Below, piece by piece: positions 38,635-51,641 of a DNA stretch of 64,000 nucleotides. The notes beneath the pieces are model-generated. The model was not told the DNA's origin. It searched no databases and saw nothing but the letters and a program-made list of their open reading frames with translations. Position numbers and translations under genes: made by a program. The DNA is from Whitmania pigra. Its lineage: Eukaryota > Annelida > Clitellata > Hirudinida > Haemopidae. The stretch lies in assembly GCA_021613335.1 (NCBI GenBank), contig JAJTWR010000350.1, forward strand, positions 932,501 through 996,500, written 5' to 3'. Position 1 is the stretch's first letter; each line of letters starts with the position of its first letter.

Positions 38635-41600
38635 ATGCATTTGGAGACCTGCGAGGATATAAATATAACAGAAACTTGCAATTTAATCGATTTAGGATCG
38701 CCAACTGGCTTTTTCCATGCTCCCGAGATCATACGAGGATCTGGAAATAAAGAAAGCAACATTGAAAGTTCTGTCAGGGTTGGTAGCAATGATATATTGC
38801 TGTAATTTGGCATTTTTGCTTTGGAACAATTACAAACTTCCAGAAAGAAATGAACGTTTTTCTGAAGTCAAAGCCGTTGGTAGATACTAGTCAGAATCAA
38901 GACAAAATTCATAAATTGAATTTGGCTAGAAGTTCAAGCAACCAATCAAATGTGTCTTGTGAAACAGTAAAAATGATAGATATTCAGAATAGCTCTAATT
39001 TGCTCCATGCAGAAAATACAGGTTAACAATTTAATAACATCTGTAAATAATTAACTTACTAAAAACACATAAAAATATAAATTTATATGGATAGAATACA
39101 GCAGAGAATTGCAAAAATTGGTTTCATTTGTTGATGAAGAGAAATATTCAGACAGATCTTCAGCAAGCCCTGAGGACTTTAAGGACAAAAAAGGTTAATT
39201 ACACTTCTAAGTTTATTTCTCAAATTCAATAAGAGTTTTTGCAATATTTTTGGAAGTAAATTGTTCATTATTAAATCATTCTTGCCTAGGAAATGCTCAC
39301 GAATTTGTTAGATTAGCTTGATGCTCATATAGAAATGTCTTTAAAGCGACTAATTTAAAAGGCATTGTAACTTGTTGTATCATACTTCAACAACTATTTT
39401 TAATGCAATGCTACTTGCTCAGTCAGAAACCCATTTTCTAGTTTCATCAACAATTTCTGGTTTAGACAATTATTTTCAATGTTCTGATTGGTAATTTTTT
39501 TAAATTAGTGACCAAGTTTCATTATTTATTTTTTCTTTGTTATTATTTTTAATAGACTAAGTCATCAATTTTTCCAAAATAGAATCTAAATAATAATATG
39601 AAAACATAGGAAAGCTATTTTTAATGTATATAAGCTTGAAGAGCTTTACTGATAAAAATAAAATAGGAAGATGAAATGCATTACATAAGGCACCAAATTA
39701 TTGAATATTTTTATAAAATTTAAATTTAAAAAAATGTCATGTAATATAATACAGATATTCTCCATTAGCAGTAAGTTATTTAAATGTATTCATGAATATT
39801 AACTAGTTTGAAGCTTGCAATTATGTCAATCAACTGCAGAGACAGATGGAGAGAGCAGCGAGCTGTCGTTCGAGTGTCCGAGCATGGAAAAGTTTCGGAT
39901 GATGGAGGATCATTCATTTGTCCAGTCGACCATCATCGATCGAGACATGGAGCGTGTGGAAGGCCTTTTGGAGGGCTGGACGTCTGACCTTAAGAAGAAG
40001 ATTCTAGTCAGGGGCTTTTAATATCTGTATATCGATGAATACCTGCCATTTGGCTAGTTTAATATCTGCATATTGATGAGTGCTTATCATTTGACAAGTT
40101 TTTTGACAGATTTATAATTGGTTGACCTACTAACTATAAACAGATTGTTATAATTATTGTGATTTTTAATTGATTATCAATATTTATTAGCTCATTTATT
40201 GTTTCATTCTGTCATTCAGGCTGAATTCAGTCAGAGTAAGATAAGACTTCTTGAATATTACCGACAACAGATTTCATTGGTCAAAGAAAAGTACGAGAGT
40301 TCTATAGCATTGAATTGAATTGATGTTTTTGATTGTTTCATTGTTTGATTTGTTCATTAGTAACCTTCATAAATAAAAATGATGTTATTTATTTATTTCT
40401 GACCCTGAACATAATTAAACAGATTAGTCAAACATGTCAGGGATGAATATATATATATTATATACTATTATATAGTATTAAAATTATTAATATTTATCAC
40501 ATGATTGACATATTCCTGTATTCCACAGGCACGACAAAGAAATGAATCAATTAAAGATGGAGAATGAATCCTTCAGGGAGCTGGCAAAGAACTTTGAAAA
40601 GTCTTTGGAGAAGAAGGATGAAACTATCTCAGATCTTATGTCCACAGTTCAGAGTTGCCAAAACAAGATGCAACTTCAGAAGTATTTTTCTGATTGGAAA
40701 GTCAGACACAGTGAAGTTACAAGAGAGGTGGGAACAGGATATTGTGATCATCCTGCCTGAAAGTCATCGGTTTTCAACTAATTGAGTCACTTTTACAATA
40801 ACTATATTGCAAATAATTTTAAAATGGATATCCAATGCTTACATTTATGTTCAGAATAAGTAACATTTTATTCATGATTATAATTCATAAGTTATTCATG
40901 AGTGATTCATGAGGGCTTGTCTTAAATTCTTGCAATTTTAATGTGTACTTATTAAAAGCAGAAGCTCAATGCAAGCCTTGCTGCTCGACACTACAACCAA
41001 TCTCTGATGAGAAAGGTTCTTAAGACCTGGCAGGCTGTGGTTGACAGCAGAAATCAGAGAGAGAAATCTTCCCAAGTTGAAACTGAGGGAGTGATTGAAG
41101 GACTCAGGAAGGAATATGAAGACAAACTTGCTGTGGTGAGCTATAGAATGGAATTTCATTTAAGTGCTAGTTAGGTCAACTAATTATTATTACAGTTATT
41201 ACATATCTATCAAATTATTGTACTTGTTTATAAATAAAAATAACAATAATAATCTAACAAATTATTTTACTTGTTTATGAATAATAATTTGTTGAAACGT
41301 TTTGGTAGAATTTGCACCTTTCCATTTTTTTATCAATTTGCATGTTTCTATTGGTAATATTGTCTCTTGTCTGCATATCTTTTTCATCAAAGCAGACAAC
41401 CATGAAATGATTATTTCAAACAATTCTTGTGATAACAGATGAATCAGTCACTGGAACAATCAAGGAAGGAGATTGAAAGACTTAACCATTTGAGGGATGT
41501 CAGCGACGATACGAGGAAGCCTTTTCCATTAGGGGTTTGCAACCTTGACTTTGACACGTTGTTTCAGGAAAGACAATATGAAGGTAAGTCATTTTTGAGA

Positions 41601-42683
41601 ATTACTTATGAGCCCATTCTTTAGCGACTTAAATGCCATTCACTGGAGCTTAACTTTGGGATCATCATATTTATTTATGATGTAAGACTTTCTTTGTTCT
41701 AGCTATTCTTATAATTATAATCATGGTTTTGTACCCATTAGCAAACGAGAAACTTAGTAAAAGCGATGGAGCGAGAAATATCTACGCAAGCCGACACCAT
41801 GACCCAACACCATATTTGACTCCCAGGCATTCGAACCACTACAGCCCACAAATGCTTCATCATGAAGAACCCACCTATTTCAGTGATCCAAACCCCTCTG
41901 CAAGAAAAACTGCCACCGTTCACAGGAAGCCAACAACATTACACTTCCCAACCAAAATTAAGGTCGCTGAGCTCTTGTTTGCAAGCTTTATAAGTGCTAA
42001 TAGGTTAATTATCTTTAGAAGTTTCTAAATTACCAATTCCATTTGATTTTTAAAGAATTTATTGCAATAAAAATAAAGAAGACAATTTTATTGGCAGACC
42101 AGCAAACCAAAGCAGATAAAGGTCATTCCATCAAAAAGAACCAATCAAAATATAACAAGCAATGTCCTTGGCAACAGTTTGAACCCTCCAATGACTTCAG
42201 TGGTTGTAGAACGACATCATCCCATAAACAAGGTACTCAGACCAGTGGTTGGTTAAATTAATTAGTTAGATAGATTTTTGTTCATTAATGTTTTCTAAGC
42301 AAATGAAAAGCATGAGATCTAATCGAAGGGTAATTATTCACAATTGTTGCCTCTTGGCACAAATACATTTAGATTAAAAGCAATGGAGCAAGAGATATCT
42401 TGTACTTTCTCTCTTGAAAAAATATGTAGGAGTCTCATCATTGTAGTAAATGATGTAAATTTAAGTAATGTGAAGGAAGAATAACCGAAAACTTACCTTA
42501 AAGAATTATTTTTTTATTAAAATGAGGTATATATGAAAAAATTTAATGTTATTAATTCAGGAAACTATTGGTCAGGCACTTGCCTGCAAGTTCCCAGTTG
42601 ATGCAATGAGGATGAAAGCTGCACCTTTACTCAAGAAGAAATCGGGCCAATCCACGAGCCAGCTCATACGAGTGCTGAATTAG
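38635..42683 (+). CDS. POC5: POC5 centriolar protein
   Basis: POC5 is a centrin-binding protein of the distal centriole needed for centriole elongation. Exons: 38635-38778, 38844-(38964 or 39021), about 39102-39193, 39840-40006, 40220-40290, 40529-40727, 40962-41135, 41439-41583, 41742-41962, 42098-42232 and 42561-42683. Family signs: LLEGWTSDLKKKIL then AEFSQSKIRLLE; the centrin-binding-type helices LQKYFSDWKVRHSEVTRE and MRKVLKTWQAVVDSRN; the coiled coil around YEDKLAVMNQSLEQSRKEIE; GVCNLDFDTLFQ; and the hallmark TSVVVERHHPI. The junction between exons 2 and 3 is not settled: the best exon-3 frame (RELQKLVSFVDEE) needs an acceptor at 39104 and the earlier donor at 38965. The first intron is only 65 nt and starts GTTGGT. 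The N-terminal two exons are the least certain. Confidence 0.88.
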
Positions 42684-43985
42684 AGAACTAGAGAATTAAG
42701 AAATTTTTATTTAAAGAGGTTTAAAGAATGAATTTCATTAAACTTGTTAATTTCCAAGAAATAAACTCATCAGGTATTAATTATACAAGTTCTTGCAAGA
42801 ATCTGAGATTTGAACTCTTAATGAAGCCTCACCAAACGAAAGTCTTAATTGCTCGTCTGCCGACGCCTGGTATTAACAGTTCGTAATAACTCACAATAAC
42901 TTGTTATAATAAATAAAATCGTCTGATACTTGGGGAATGACCCACTGCTCTCAGAATAATTATACTTAAGCATCCATATTCTTCGGCAAAAGTCTCACAC
43001 TTTTTCTGAATGCCATTTGGAATTCATTTCGCTGGCAGGTGGATCCTCCATCCACTTCTGGCTTACAACAGTTGGCCTGAGACACCTAAACGTTTCTTCT
43101 TTGTACACTTTTTCTATATCGCCTTATCATATACATATTCACTCAAAAATGGAATCTCAATGAACGTTGTTTCAGCTTTTCCAGGAAGTCTTAATTTAAG
43201 AAGTGACATTTTCTATGTAACCTAAAGTCGGGAAGAATGCAAAAACCAGTCAGGGGACACCAGGATTCGAAGGGCTCCCCCTAAGTAAGTCGCACTGTCT
43301 CTGTTCGAATGCACTTAACCATCTCGTTCACAACTTTGTCTATTCTTTTGTGCTTGTGTTTTATTGCAAGCTGTTTTGTGCTATTGTCTTAATGTTGTCT
43401 TGATGCCAATGAGGTATAAAATTTTGAATTTAATTTACACGGTCTCATTTTTCTAGCCCCGTCGGTTCTCCGAACTCTGTTTCCGACCCTCTGATAAAAA
43501 GTTTGCGACCAGCAACCAAATCCCGCAAACACTCCTCTTTTATTGCCTGAACAGCCAGTGACGAATGACGTCATCTTGATGTTAGGCCATGTGGTCGTAT
43601 TGATGGCATGTGAGAGTTCAGGAGAAGCTTTAACAGTACATACCGGAGAAGTATTAATTTGATGATCATAACAATTAATAACACTGGTCAGATTTTGGTA
43701 ATGGCCACTTTGAAAGATTATTCAGTATGGATAACCTCGAGATGATGCCGAGGTGAGGATGTTAAAGACTTCTTACACTCTAAAATCTTCTTACATTTAT
43801 TACAAATAGGCTAATCTTTACTTAGTTAAGTAAGTCCAAGGGAGCCGTTCACATGCTCTGCGAGTAGAAGCAAAGAGGAAACAAACGGATGTGAAGCAAA
43901 CACACTTATTTGAAACCAAAGACTGCATGTCTATGGAACATAAACGTAAAATAGAATTAATAAAGTTTTTTATATTAATATATTT
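42684..43985. other. Intergenic sequence without a defended gene
   Basis: Two ORFs of about 60-70 codons (43010-43225 plus, 43389-43574 minus) have no domain or splice context. A TGACGTCA palindrome lies at 43566. Confidence 0.45.
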
Positions 43986-43989
43986 TTTT

Positions 43990-44441
43990 TTTTGAAAAGA
44001 CTGCTGAGACTCAATATACTCTTGAACATAGACGGCTTATCAGCGACCTATGCTTCTGCTATAAAATAGTTCACGGGCTTGTTCAGTGCACAATTCCGGA
44101 ATTCCCTTCGTTTCTTACTTCAAGAACTCGCGGTCATCTCCTTCGTCTACGACAAGAACAATGTTCCACCAAACACAGGCAACACTTCTTCATCAACCGA
44201 GTCGTCAAACCCTGGAACTCTCTACCCCCTGACATCATTAATTCCTCAACATTTTCTCGCATCAAATCCTGCCTGTCGCTCTTTAACCTCAATAATTACC
44301 TCCTAATTAAGTGATCACTTAACCTTCTTACCGTTGCACTCTGTTCTCGCGAACATCTAAAACCATTGTATATAATTGCGTAAGAGGTCATAGATGACCC
44401 TGCAATTTGTTTTGAAATAAAATAAAAAATAAAAAAAAAAA
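43990..44441 (+). mobile_element. 3' end of a LINE with poly-A tail
   Basis: An open stretch up to a stop near 44309 encodes a typical end of a non-LTR polyprotein: HRRLISDLCFCYKIVHG, FLTSRTRGHLLRLR and FFINRVVKPWNSLPPDIIN. A short 3' untranslated region and an A-rich tail (AAATAAAATAAAAAATAAAA) follow. Everything upstream is missing. It is a different family from the CR1-like copy at 36-38 kb. Confidence 0.8.
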
Positions 44442-44869
44442 ACCGAATGCAGCCGAATTTTCGATAGAAAAATTGCGAACACTCGGTTTTATTCGAGTTC
44501 GAAAATATTTTTGTTCCGAACTTTCGAATAGAGTTCATAACTACAGGGACATGAGACTATTTGACAAAAAAGGCAGATTACTCAGCATCAGCACCCACAA
44601 CCCTTTGGGATTAATGGGAACTATTGTGGGTTAAGATAACACCTTAATTTCCATGTTTTCATAGTAAATGAAGAATGTTTTCCATTGTTTCTTTCTGAAA
44701 CAATAAAATATTTTGAAAAATAAAACGGACTACACATCACACTTCTCATCTATCTGCTCACTTTAAGCATTTAACTTAAGAAACCACTTCAGGCAGAAAT
44801 AAGTTTATATAGTAAAATTTAAAAAACAACTAGAAAAGTATTGGCTCCTGGCCTAAGGAGTTTGTACTT

Positions 44870-47800
44870 TTAAAAAGGCTGTTGTATAATGATGCTTCCA
44901 GACTGCACCTTGCTGTGTTCCATCACCTTGAAGGGAGATGGTAACCCGAGGGGTGCCTGTACAATTTGCAAACCACCAGTACCGAGCATTTGACTGTTGC
45001 TGCCTGTCGTGTTGATCATAGCGTAGGATGCTGAACTTGTGAATGCGTTGCCAATGATAACTTGTGGAGTGTTTTGGTTGAATTGGTGTCCAGTTAGAAT
45101 CATCTGACCACTCTCTCCAAGCATGGCATTTTGCTTGATGTTTGACTGTATTAGATGAATGTTAGCATGATTTGTGCCAGATTTGGTTGGTGGATGATGA
45201 CCATTATTGTTTTGCCTTATGAGCTCATCCAGGTTGGTGTCACCATCGAAACAATCCAACGAAACCCCCATGGCACTTCTCAGCTCCTTGACCCCAACAA
45301 CATCTCCAGGTGTGACCTGAGTTTTGGAAAACATGACAGTAATTTTCCTCTCCTAATTTAAGCAAGTAACGAGTAACATTGTAAGCAATCAACAACAACA
45401 GTACAACAATGGTGATAAAAATGTAAAAATAACTGCTTTCTACCAACATTTTTGATCAATTGTGTAAGTTCATCTGTGACTTGGTTCGCTGTAAAAATTG
45501 GTCATTAACGTGCTATTATTAGACGTTACAGCGTCATAGCCTAAGTGCCAAATATAATTCTCTACCAAGGTTTATCTCGTCATCCGACGGTTTGCAATTA
45601 TCCACTCGACTGGCATGTTCCTGACTCAACCTGCTGTGTTGAGTCTCATGGAGGCTGAGGATGAGACTTGATGCTTTTGACAACATAGCATCTGCCATTG
45701 CTTTGCTTTCTGTTCATGAAATAAGTTATTATAATATTAGATATGTCATAATAACATGATATATGTTTACATATACATTTTTTTTTATAATAAACAAGGA
45801 AATAATACTGAACAACCAAAACAATAATTTAAAAAACAAACTAAATTTATAAAAAGAATTGTTTTGTAAACCTGTTTGGAGATCTTGGTTAGGACTTTCA
45901 TCAACACCTCTGTCCTGATATTCAAACACAATTAATTAAAGATAAAAAAAGCTGCTCTCAAATATGTACAAAAATCTCACTTGTAATCGTTGGCCCAACT
46001 CTAAGAAATCGTGCTACAAATAAGAAGTTATTGCCATTATAGTGGTTAAAGTCTAGCCATTTATCATAATACTCGACAAATAAAATAATCAACTGGTGAA
46101 AAAGTAAATCTCAAACAACTAGCAAGAACCTGGTCCATCAAGTCCGCAGTCTTTGAGTGCGAGCCATTTGTGAGTACATCGAGCAGCTCGTCGACCATTG
46201 AAGTTGCGTATTCACCGCAGTTAGCCACAAAGTGCTGCAGACTGCAATTACATTCTATGAGTTACTGCATCAAAAGATTCACTCTGACTCAACAAAATTG
46301 GAAATGATCATCGCATCATTTCCATGTGAGTCATACCAACCTCTTTGAGTATTGGATGCCAGTCTCGTCTCCGTACGTGCTGAGGAGGATGTCTGATTGT
46401 TCTTTATCCAGGTTGGCAGAGGAAGAGTCGAAAATCGGGGCAAATGAAGTGAATGCTCCATAATTTAAATAGGTCACTGCATTTCAAAAATTAAAAAGAT
46501 CACAATCACTTTCGTTTGTAAATCCTGTAAAGGTCATGAACAATTTTTGAAAGGGTTTTTAAATTGTATTTAAATAATGAGACATTTTGGCAATCAGTAA
46601 GAGCCAATTTATAGTGATATGTCTACATATCAAAAACACAATGGTTTCCATAGATCAAAAGAATAAATAAACAACGCATTAAGTATTGCATTCTTGAATA
46701 AGCAATGCATCAGGTAGTGAATTCTTAAACAAACAATGCATCAAGTAGTGAATTCTTGAATGGATAAGCAACCTGGAGTTACTTTGTTCCTCTTGTCCTC
46801 CTTTTGGATGGAAATGGAATCAGAACCACTCGAAAGTCTTCCTACAAGTCCCCCCAGGTCCACCACTCTCTCTTTGGGCGAGACTAGTAGAACAAATTAA
46901 TATTCATAAGATTATGATTAATTACTCGTGAAATAATAACTATCCGTTATTGCATGCTTTCGAACATTCGAATCTACTGTAGTCATTGACAATTGATTGC
47001 ACGTGTGTTTTAACATAATGGTTCCCCCCCCCCCAAGAGTAAAGATTAATTATGAACAGACAGAAGCATTACTCAACACAAACTTATGCCACTATTATCA
47101 GGATTCAGAATGCTAAGTGTGGTTGTTCCATCTGGCTTTTTCTTCAAATAGCCAATCTATAAATAGATATTTAAACGTTATTAGTAGTGAATTGCTATTA
47201 ATTTTAAATATTAATCAGACTTAATTACAGTAAAATAGACACATTTATTTCAGCAGTTATTTAATAATAGTTACATCGAAATAAGTTTCGGTTAGTTAAA
47301 GCATAATAAATTACATGAATCTTTTAAAAATACAAAAGACATAATAAAGATCAGTGCCCACTTTGCTGTTTGGCGCCAACATTTGGAGCCTTTCAGAGGC
47401 AGCAGTCGAAGCAATCTGCACCTGTTGCAGGATTTCATCGGGACTCATGTCGTCTGGAACTGCTTCAAATCTGCCAGCACTGATGTGAAATGTTTATTGA
47501 GATACTACAATCGTTCGATGAAATAAAAATACAATAAAATGAAATATTGACAATTGTTCATAACCTCTTCAAATAAATATTAACTGAAGGAATCAGTATC
47601 AGTCATAGCAATAAGCTTCGTCATAACTTTCTGATACCATCTCGTCTTTATTTGTTTGAATAAATTAATTCGTAATACATCTCAAAGATGTAACACCTAC
47701 AAATGTACTTTCAAAGTGATGACAAAACCTGAGACCAACCCGTTGTCCTTCTTAGCTTGTTGAAATTTATCAGCAACAAATTCCACTTGGAAAGTTTCCG

Positions 47801-49060
47801 AGGCGTTCTCCTGTTCGTCATTAAGAAACATTTCCTCCTTCGTCAGGTTGGACATGAAAGCAAAATTCCTCCTCATTTGATTGATCTTTTCCTTTTTAAA
47901 TTTAATTATTTTATATATCAAATTAATTTAATAGTAATAACAAATAGTAATTTAAATTTAAAATAGTAAAAATTACTAAGATATTGATTGTGAAATGAAA
48001 TTGAAAAATAATTGTAGAACCTTGTTGATGTGCTTGTTGCCAACAGCCAGGAGTCTTTTTGCTTCCTTGTGATAGATGGTGTCTGGGTGGTTGTAAGCCA
48101 TGCAGTTGTTCATCATCAACTGGTAATCACCCTGGCAGGAATAATTTGTTTCCCTAGTATTTTGTGCTCATATAAATATAATATAAACAAAAATAATACT
48201 AGTAGTAAATGAAATTGGAACTCATTTAAACATCTATTTCAATTTACATTCAACTCATCAAATTTTACGATGTACAATAAGTCACACAAGCAATGAATGA
48301 GGCTGTGATGCCACAAATAAGAAGTTTTATAGCACCTTGTATTCGGCAATAGATTTATACATTGCTTTGTCTATTTTTTTCTTCATTGTACTAAAGTCCA
48401 TGGCCTTTGTTATGACATTAGAGTAACCTGGAGCAATGCTATCAGTCACTGGAAATGCAAAGAATCCATTGACATCTTTCCTTAAAAATATAAAAACATA
48501 AATGCACATCTTCAAATCTTGTAAGAATATCATGTAAGAATTAAAAAAAACACACAAAATCAAAATTTTCAGCAGTTTCTTGGCCTACCTTTGAAGTACT
48601 TTTTGAATGTGATCTAGGCAACACTGCAAAGGAGTTCTCTCATCATTAGCAGATTTTTTCTCTCTTTGATTTCTCGATTTCCCAAAGTCATCATCGTCAT
48701 CATCATCATAATTCTGCTGGTTCCATTTCTGACTCATTTCACTTTCATCTTCTGAGTCAGACTTCTCTAGCAATCTGCGCTTCTTTTTAACCCTTCTGTC
48801 CATTCCGTCATCCAAACTGTCACTTCCAACATCAGGAGTTAAGGGAACTCCTCCCACTTTAAGAACTAACTTCAAGCTTGGTTTATCTTGATTTATTAAA
48901 CAAAAACTATGTATAAAAACAAGTTATTTTTCATACAGAATATGAACCGTTAAAATAACAGGGTCAACAAGATAATTAATGTAAAATTTAGAAAATCAGT
49001 AATTTTACCCTCAATGTAATCGTGCTCATATTTATCGTGTTTTTTACTCTTTTTGCCCAT
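44870..49060 (-). CDS. BRD7: BRD7 bromodomain protein (PBAF subunit)
   Basis: BRD7 is the bromodomain subunit of the PBAF form of SWI/SNF. Fifteen minus-strand exons: 49060-49009, 48886-48589, 48480-48335, 48131-48021, 47891-47740, 47479-47362, 47156-47084, 46883-46773, 46476-46341, 46241-46130, 46013-45981, 45914-45872, 45709-45566, 45488-45448 and 45316-44870. The start MGKKSKKHDKYEHDY and then LKLVLKVGG match the family N-terminus; an acidic run of seven Asp follows. The bromodomain spans exons 3-4 (GFFAFPVTDSIAPGY, MDFSTMKKKI) with the acetyl-lysine Asn in CMAYNHPDTIY. DUF3512-type blocks follow: KKKPDGTTTLSIL, DKRNKVTP, TYLNYGAFTSFAP, LLSTYGDETG. The C-terminus NVTPGDVV and LRSAMGVS points to BRD7 rather than BRD9. 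Three donors are GTTGGT. Exon 7's donor is uncertain by a few codons. Confidence 0.93.
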
Positions 49061-49563
49061 AGTAAGAATCCGAATTTGAGAATGACAACAACTGAAAGTA
49101 TAAACAAAGATTTGATAGCGACTTGCACAGCATAGAACGTAGTTTTTATTTTATTTTTTTAAAAGAAGATTGCATTAATTAATTAGTTAATCAAAAATTG
49201 TAAAATATTTATAAGTCAAACATATTTAAAAAATGAAAATATACAAAAACAAAATGATGACAAAGAATGTCTTCAATTATAAAGTAGGTTTAATAAAAAT
49301 AAAATAGCAAAAATAGACATTACGTCTGCGTATATAAGTAAATTTAAACCAATTTTTACAAAGATTGAAGAGACTGGCAAGGCTGGACATTGAATGTGCC
49401 ATTTAAACCCATTGCTTATTTCCCGTGAACCTTAAGGCTAAATTTTCTCAGCAGACCGGACTTGTTGAGTTATACATGAAGGTTCACGTCACGTATTTTA
49501 TTATAATTTATTTTTATTGGCATCATGAATCACTTAAGCTGGAATTAATTTACACCTGGTCAG
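49061..49563. other. Head-to-head intergenic region between BRD7 and the myosin remnant
   Basis: About 500 bp. It must contain the BRD7 5' untranslated region and promoter. No first exon for the myosin fragment is visible, and an in-frame TAA stands just before its first recognisable exon. Confidence 0.45.
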
Positions 49564-50739
49564 GGAGCGACAGTTTGGATACCTGATCAGGAGACAGTAT
49601 GGGCTGGAGCTGTGCACGCAGAAGATTATACTGGTCAAACACCTTTGAAAGTGGTTTTAGAGAATGGATCTGTTAGTAATATTATTCATTTGGTTTAATT
49701 TGATTTTTCAACTTCATTTGACACATTCACCTCATCATCTTGAGGTGAGTATTAGTGATTCAAATGTCTTAAGAGTAAACCTGCTTTAATTTCAGATTAG
49801 TTCAGTCAATGTGCCCAATTCAAATAATCTTCCACCACTTAGAAATCCTGACATTTTGATAGGCGAAAATGATCTCACATCACTCAGCTATCTTCATGAG
49901 CCTGCAGGTTCATATTTGCAATTGTGTAATTTTTATTGTTTGTCAGGCTGATCCAATTAATTTTGTTACTAATTAATAAGTGTAAATTTCTTTATCACAA
50001 TTGTTGCTCACCTTTATTCCATGAATATTGATGAGGTATTACGCAAGTTTTTTATGAGGTTTTTTATTTGCAGTACTTCACAACTTGCAAGTCAGATTTG
50101 CTGAGAGAAATTACATTTACACATCTTGTGGTAGGTGGAATCTGTTGATTATTCTCTTAGTTTTAGCACAATATTACAGCTTTTGAGAACACAGATTTTA
50201 CTATGACTTATTAAGTGATATTAAAACATTCGAATTGTAATTTGACAACTTCCACAATTTAAATTATTTAAAAAACATAGTAATAATCTCATAAACATTA
50301 ATAAACATAGTTTACTTAACCAGGCTAATCAATTGTAATTGAATGTTCCATTACTCCAGTCATTCTGACCAACTGTTTGTTTCCTTAAATCTTTCTTTTC
50401 AAGGGTTTTGGGAATGCCAAGACCACTCGGAACGACAACAGCAGCAGGTTTGGGAAGTACATCCAGATCTGCTTCAGTGCTTCAAACACCATCGTCGGAG
50501 CTGACATGAGGACCTACCTCCTGGAAAAATCGAGGGTCGTTTACCGGACGTCCGAGGAGAGGAACTACCACATCTTCTACCAGCTCTGCTTGGATGCTGG
50601 AGATCCGGACTTGAAGAACTTGAGACTCGACGAAGCCGAGAAATTTGTCTATCTCATTCAGGGAAGCTCTAACAAAGTCGATTCTATTGACGACTTTGCC
50701 AATCTTGGAGAAGCCTTCTTACTGATGGGTTGGATATAA
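49564..50739 (+). pseudogene. Class V myosin motor-domain remnant lacking the P-loop
   Basis: Four blocks match myosin V heads. 49564-49671 has VWIPDQETVWAG from the N-terminal SH3-like region. 49796-49907 has [20 protein letters not shown] and LHEPA. 50074-50130 has VLHNLQVRFAERNYIYTSCG. 50404-50739 has GNAKTTRNDNSSRFGKY (switch I), ADMRTYLLEKSRVVYRTSEE and NYHIFYQLC, then a stop after LLMGWI. The exons for the VAINPY and GESGAGKT (P-loop) part are missing between 50130 and 50404. The remaining junction is out of phase (phase 1 into phase 0), and there is no start exon and nothing of the rest of the head, neck or tail. ATP binding would be impossible. The remaining blocks have no internal stops, so decay is recent, or an assembly gap removed exons. 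Confidence 0.85.
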
Positions 50740-51032
50740 TGTTCTCTGTTGTATTTTATATTATTTCCTTTATTTTTATTATTGTTGGTTTCAAAATTGC
50801 ATGTATAGTTTTTACCCTTTCAGTTATAATTTAAATGTTCCTCATTAAATAAGTATCAAAGATACAACTATGCTTTCTAACATATTCTATTTTCTATATT
50901 CTCAAATTTTGCTTTTTGGTAATTTTGTTAGTATGAATAAACAGACATCAAACACATTCTGGTGTGAATATATTAGCATATTAGATGGATAGCTAACATC
51001 CGAGACAATCTCATGTTATCAGACTAAATTCC
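50740..51032. other. Short intergenic gap
   Basis: Holds AT-rich sequence between the myosin remnant and the 3' end of NUDT2. No feature is visible beyond a possible NUDT2 3' untranslated region. Confidence 0.4.
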
Positions 51033-51641
51033 TTATTTATTTTGGAACAATTTAGATAAAATGTCCCTGGCTTTTTTCAGTACGCTTTTCATTTCTTCAA
51101 ATTCAGCTATGTTTAAAGAGGATTCGAAATCACACCACTTGTAGGCCTGATGTTCTTTAGATAGAATTATTGGCTGATCTGGATTTACTAGTTCAGCCAA
51201 GAAGAATGACACTTCTTTGGGCCTTGATTTAACTAAGTAGCTGATGTTTATAGGGGGAATGTCGAGGAGTCTCAGCTGATTTGGCTTAAGATGGGTCTCT
51301 TCCTCGGTTTCCCTTAGGGCTGTTGTCAACAATGACTCTCCTTCTTCTGCGTGACCTAACGATTAAGAATTACTTTGAGAAGTAAATCCGTAGAGGGCGT
51401 TCTCGAACTGGAGAACAGATAAGTTTGTCCTACAGAGTCTGCCATCAGGTGATTAGCCAGCAATAAAAGGCATAATACTTAGACGATAGTTTACATCTGA
51501 TATTCACTATTTTTACGAACCCTTCGGAGGAGTCCAATGTCGAGTCCCATAAGATGCTTGAAGGAAAAGATATTCGATTGGAGATCCCTTGGTGACTCTG
51601 AAGATAAGTAGACCAGCTGCCTTCCTGACCGCTTTCTCCAT
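51033..51641 (-). CDS. NUDT2: NUDT2, bis(5'-nucleosyl)-tetraphosphatase (asymmetrical)
   Basis: The family splits diadenosine tetraphosphate into ATP and AMP. There are two minus-strand exons, 51641-51521 and 51355-51033, with phase-1 donor AAGG|GTTCGT and acceptor CGTTAG. The first starts MEKAVRKAAGLLIF and ends LLQAS-type sequence (YLFLQASYGTRHWTPPKG). The second opens with the Nudix box GHAEEGESLLTTALRETEEE, which has the full G-x5-E-x7-RE-x2-EE spacing and the catalytic Glu residues. It then has HQAYKWCDF near the end, as in animal NUDT2. The total of about 148 residues is the normal length. An in-frame upstream ATG at 51713 would add 24 hydrophobic residues; I prefer the downstream start because it matches the family length. 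Confidence 0.92.

Noticed and set aside
43010..43574. Two short ORFs between POC5 and BRD7
   Set aside because: No homology that I recognise and no exon structure. Possibly old transposon remains.
44442..44540. Imperfect palindrome TATTCGAGTTCGAA...TTCCGAACTTTCGAATA after the LINE tail
   Set aside because: It could be a MITE or hairpin, but arm matches are short and imperfect and no target duplication is visible.
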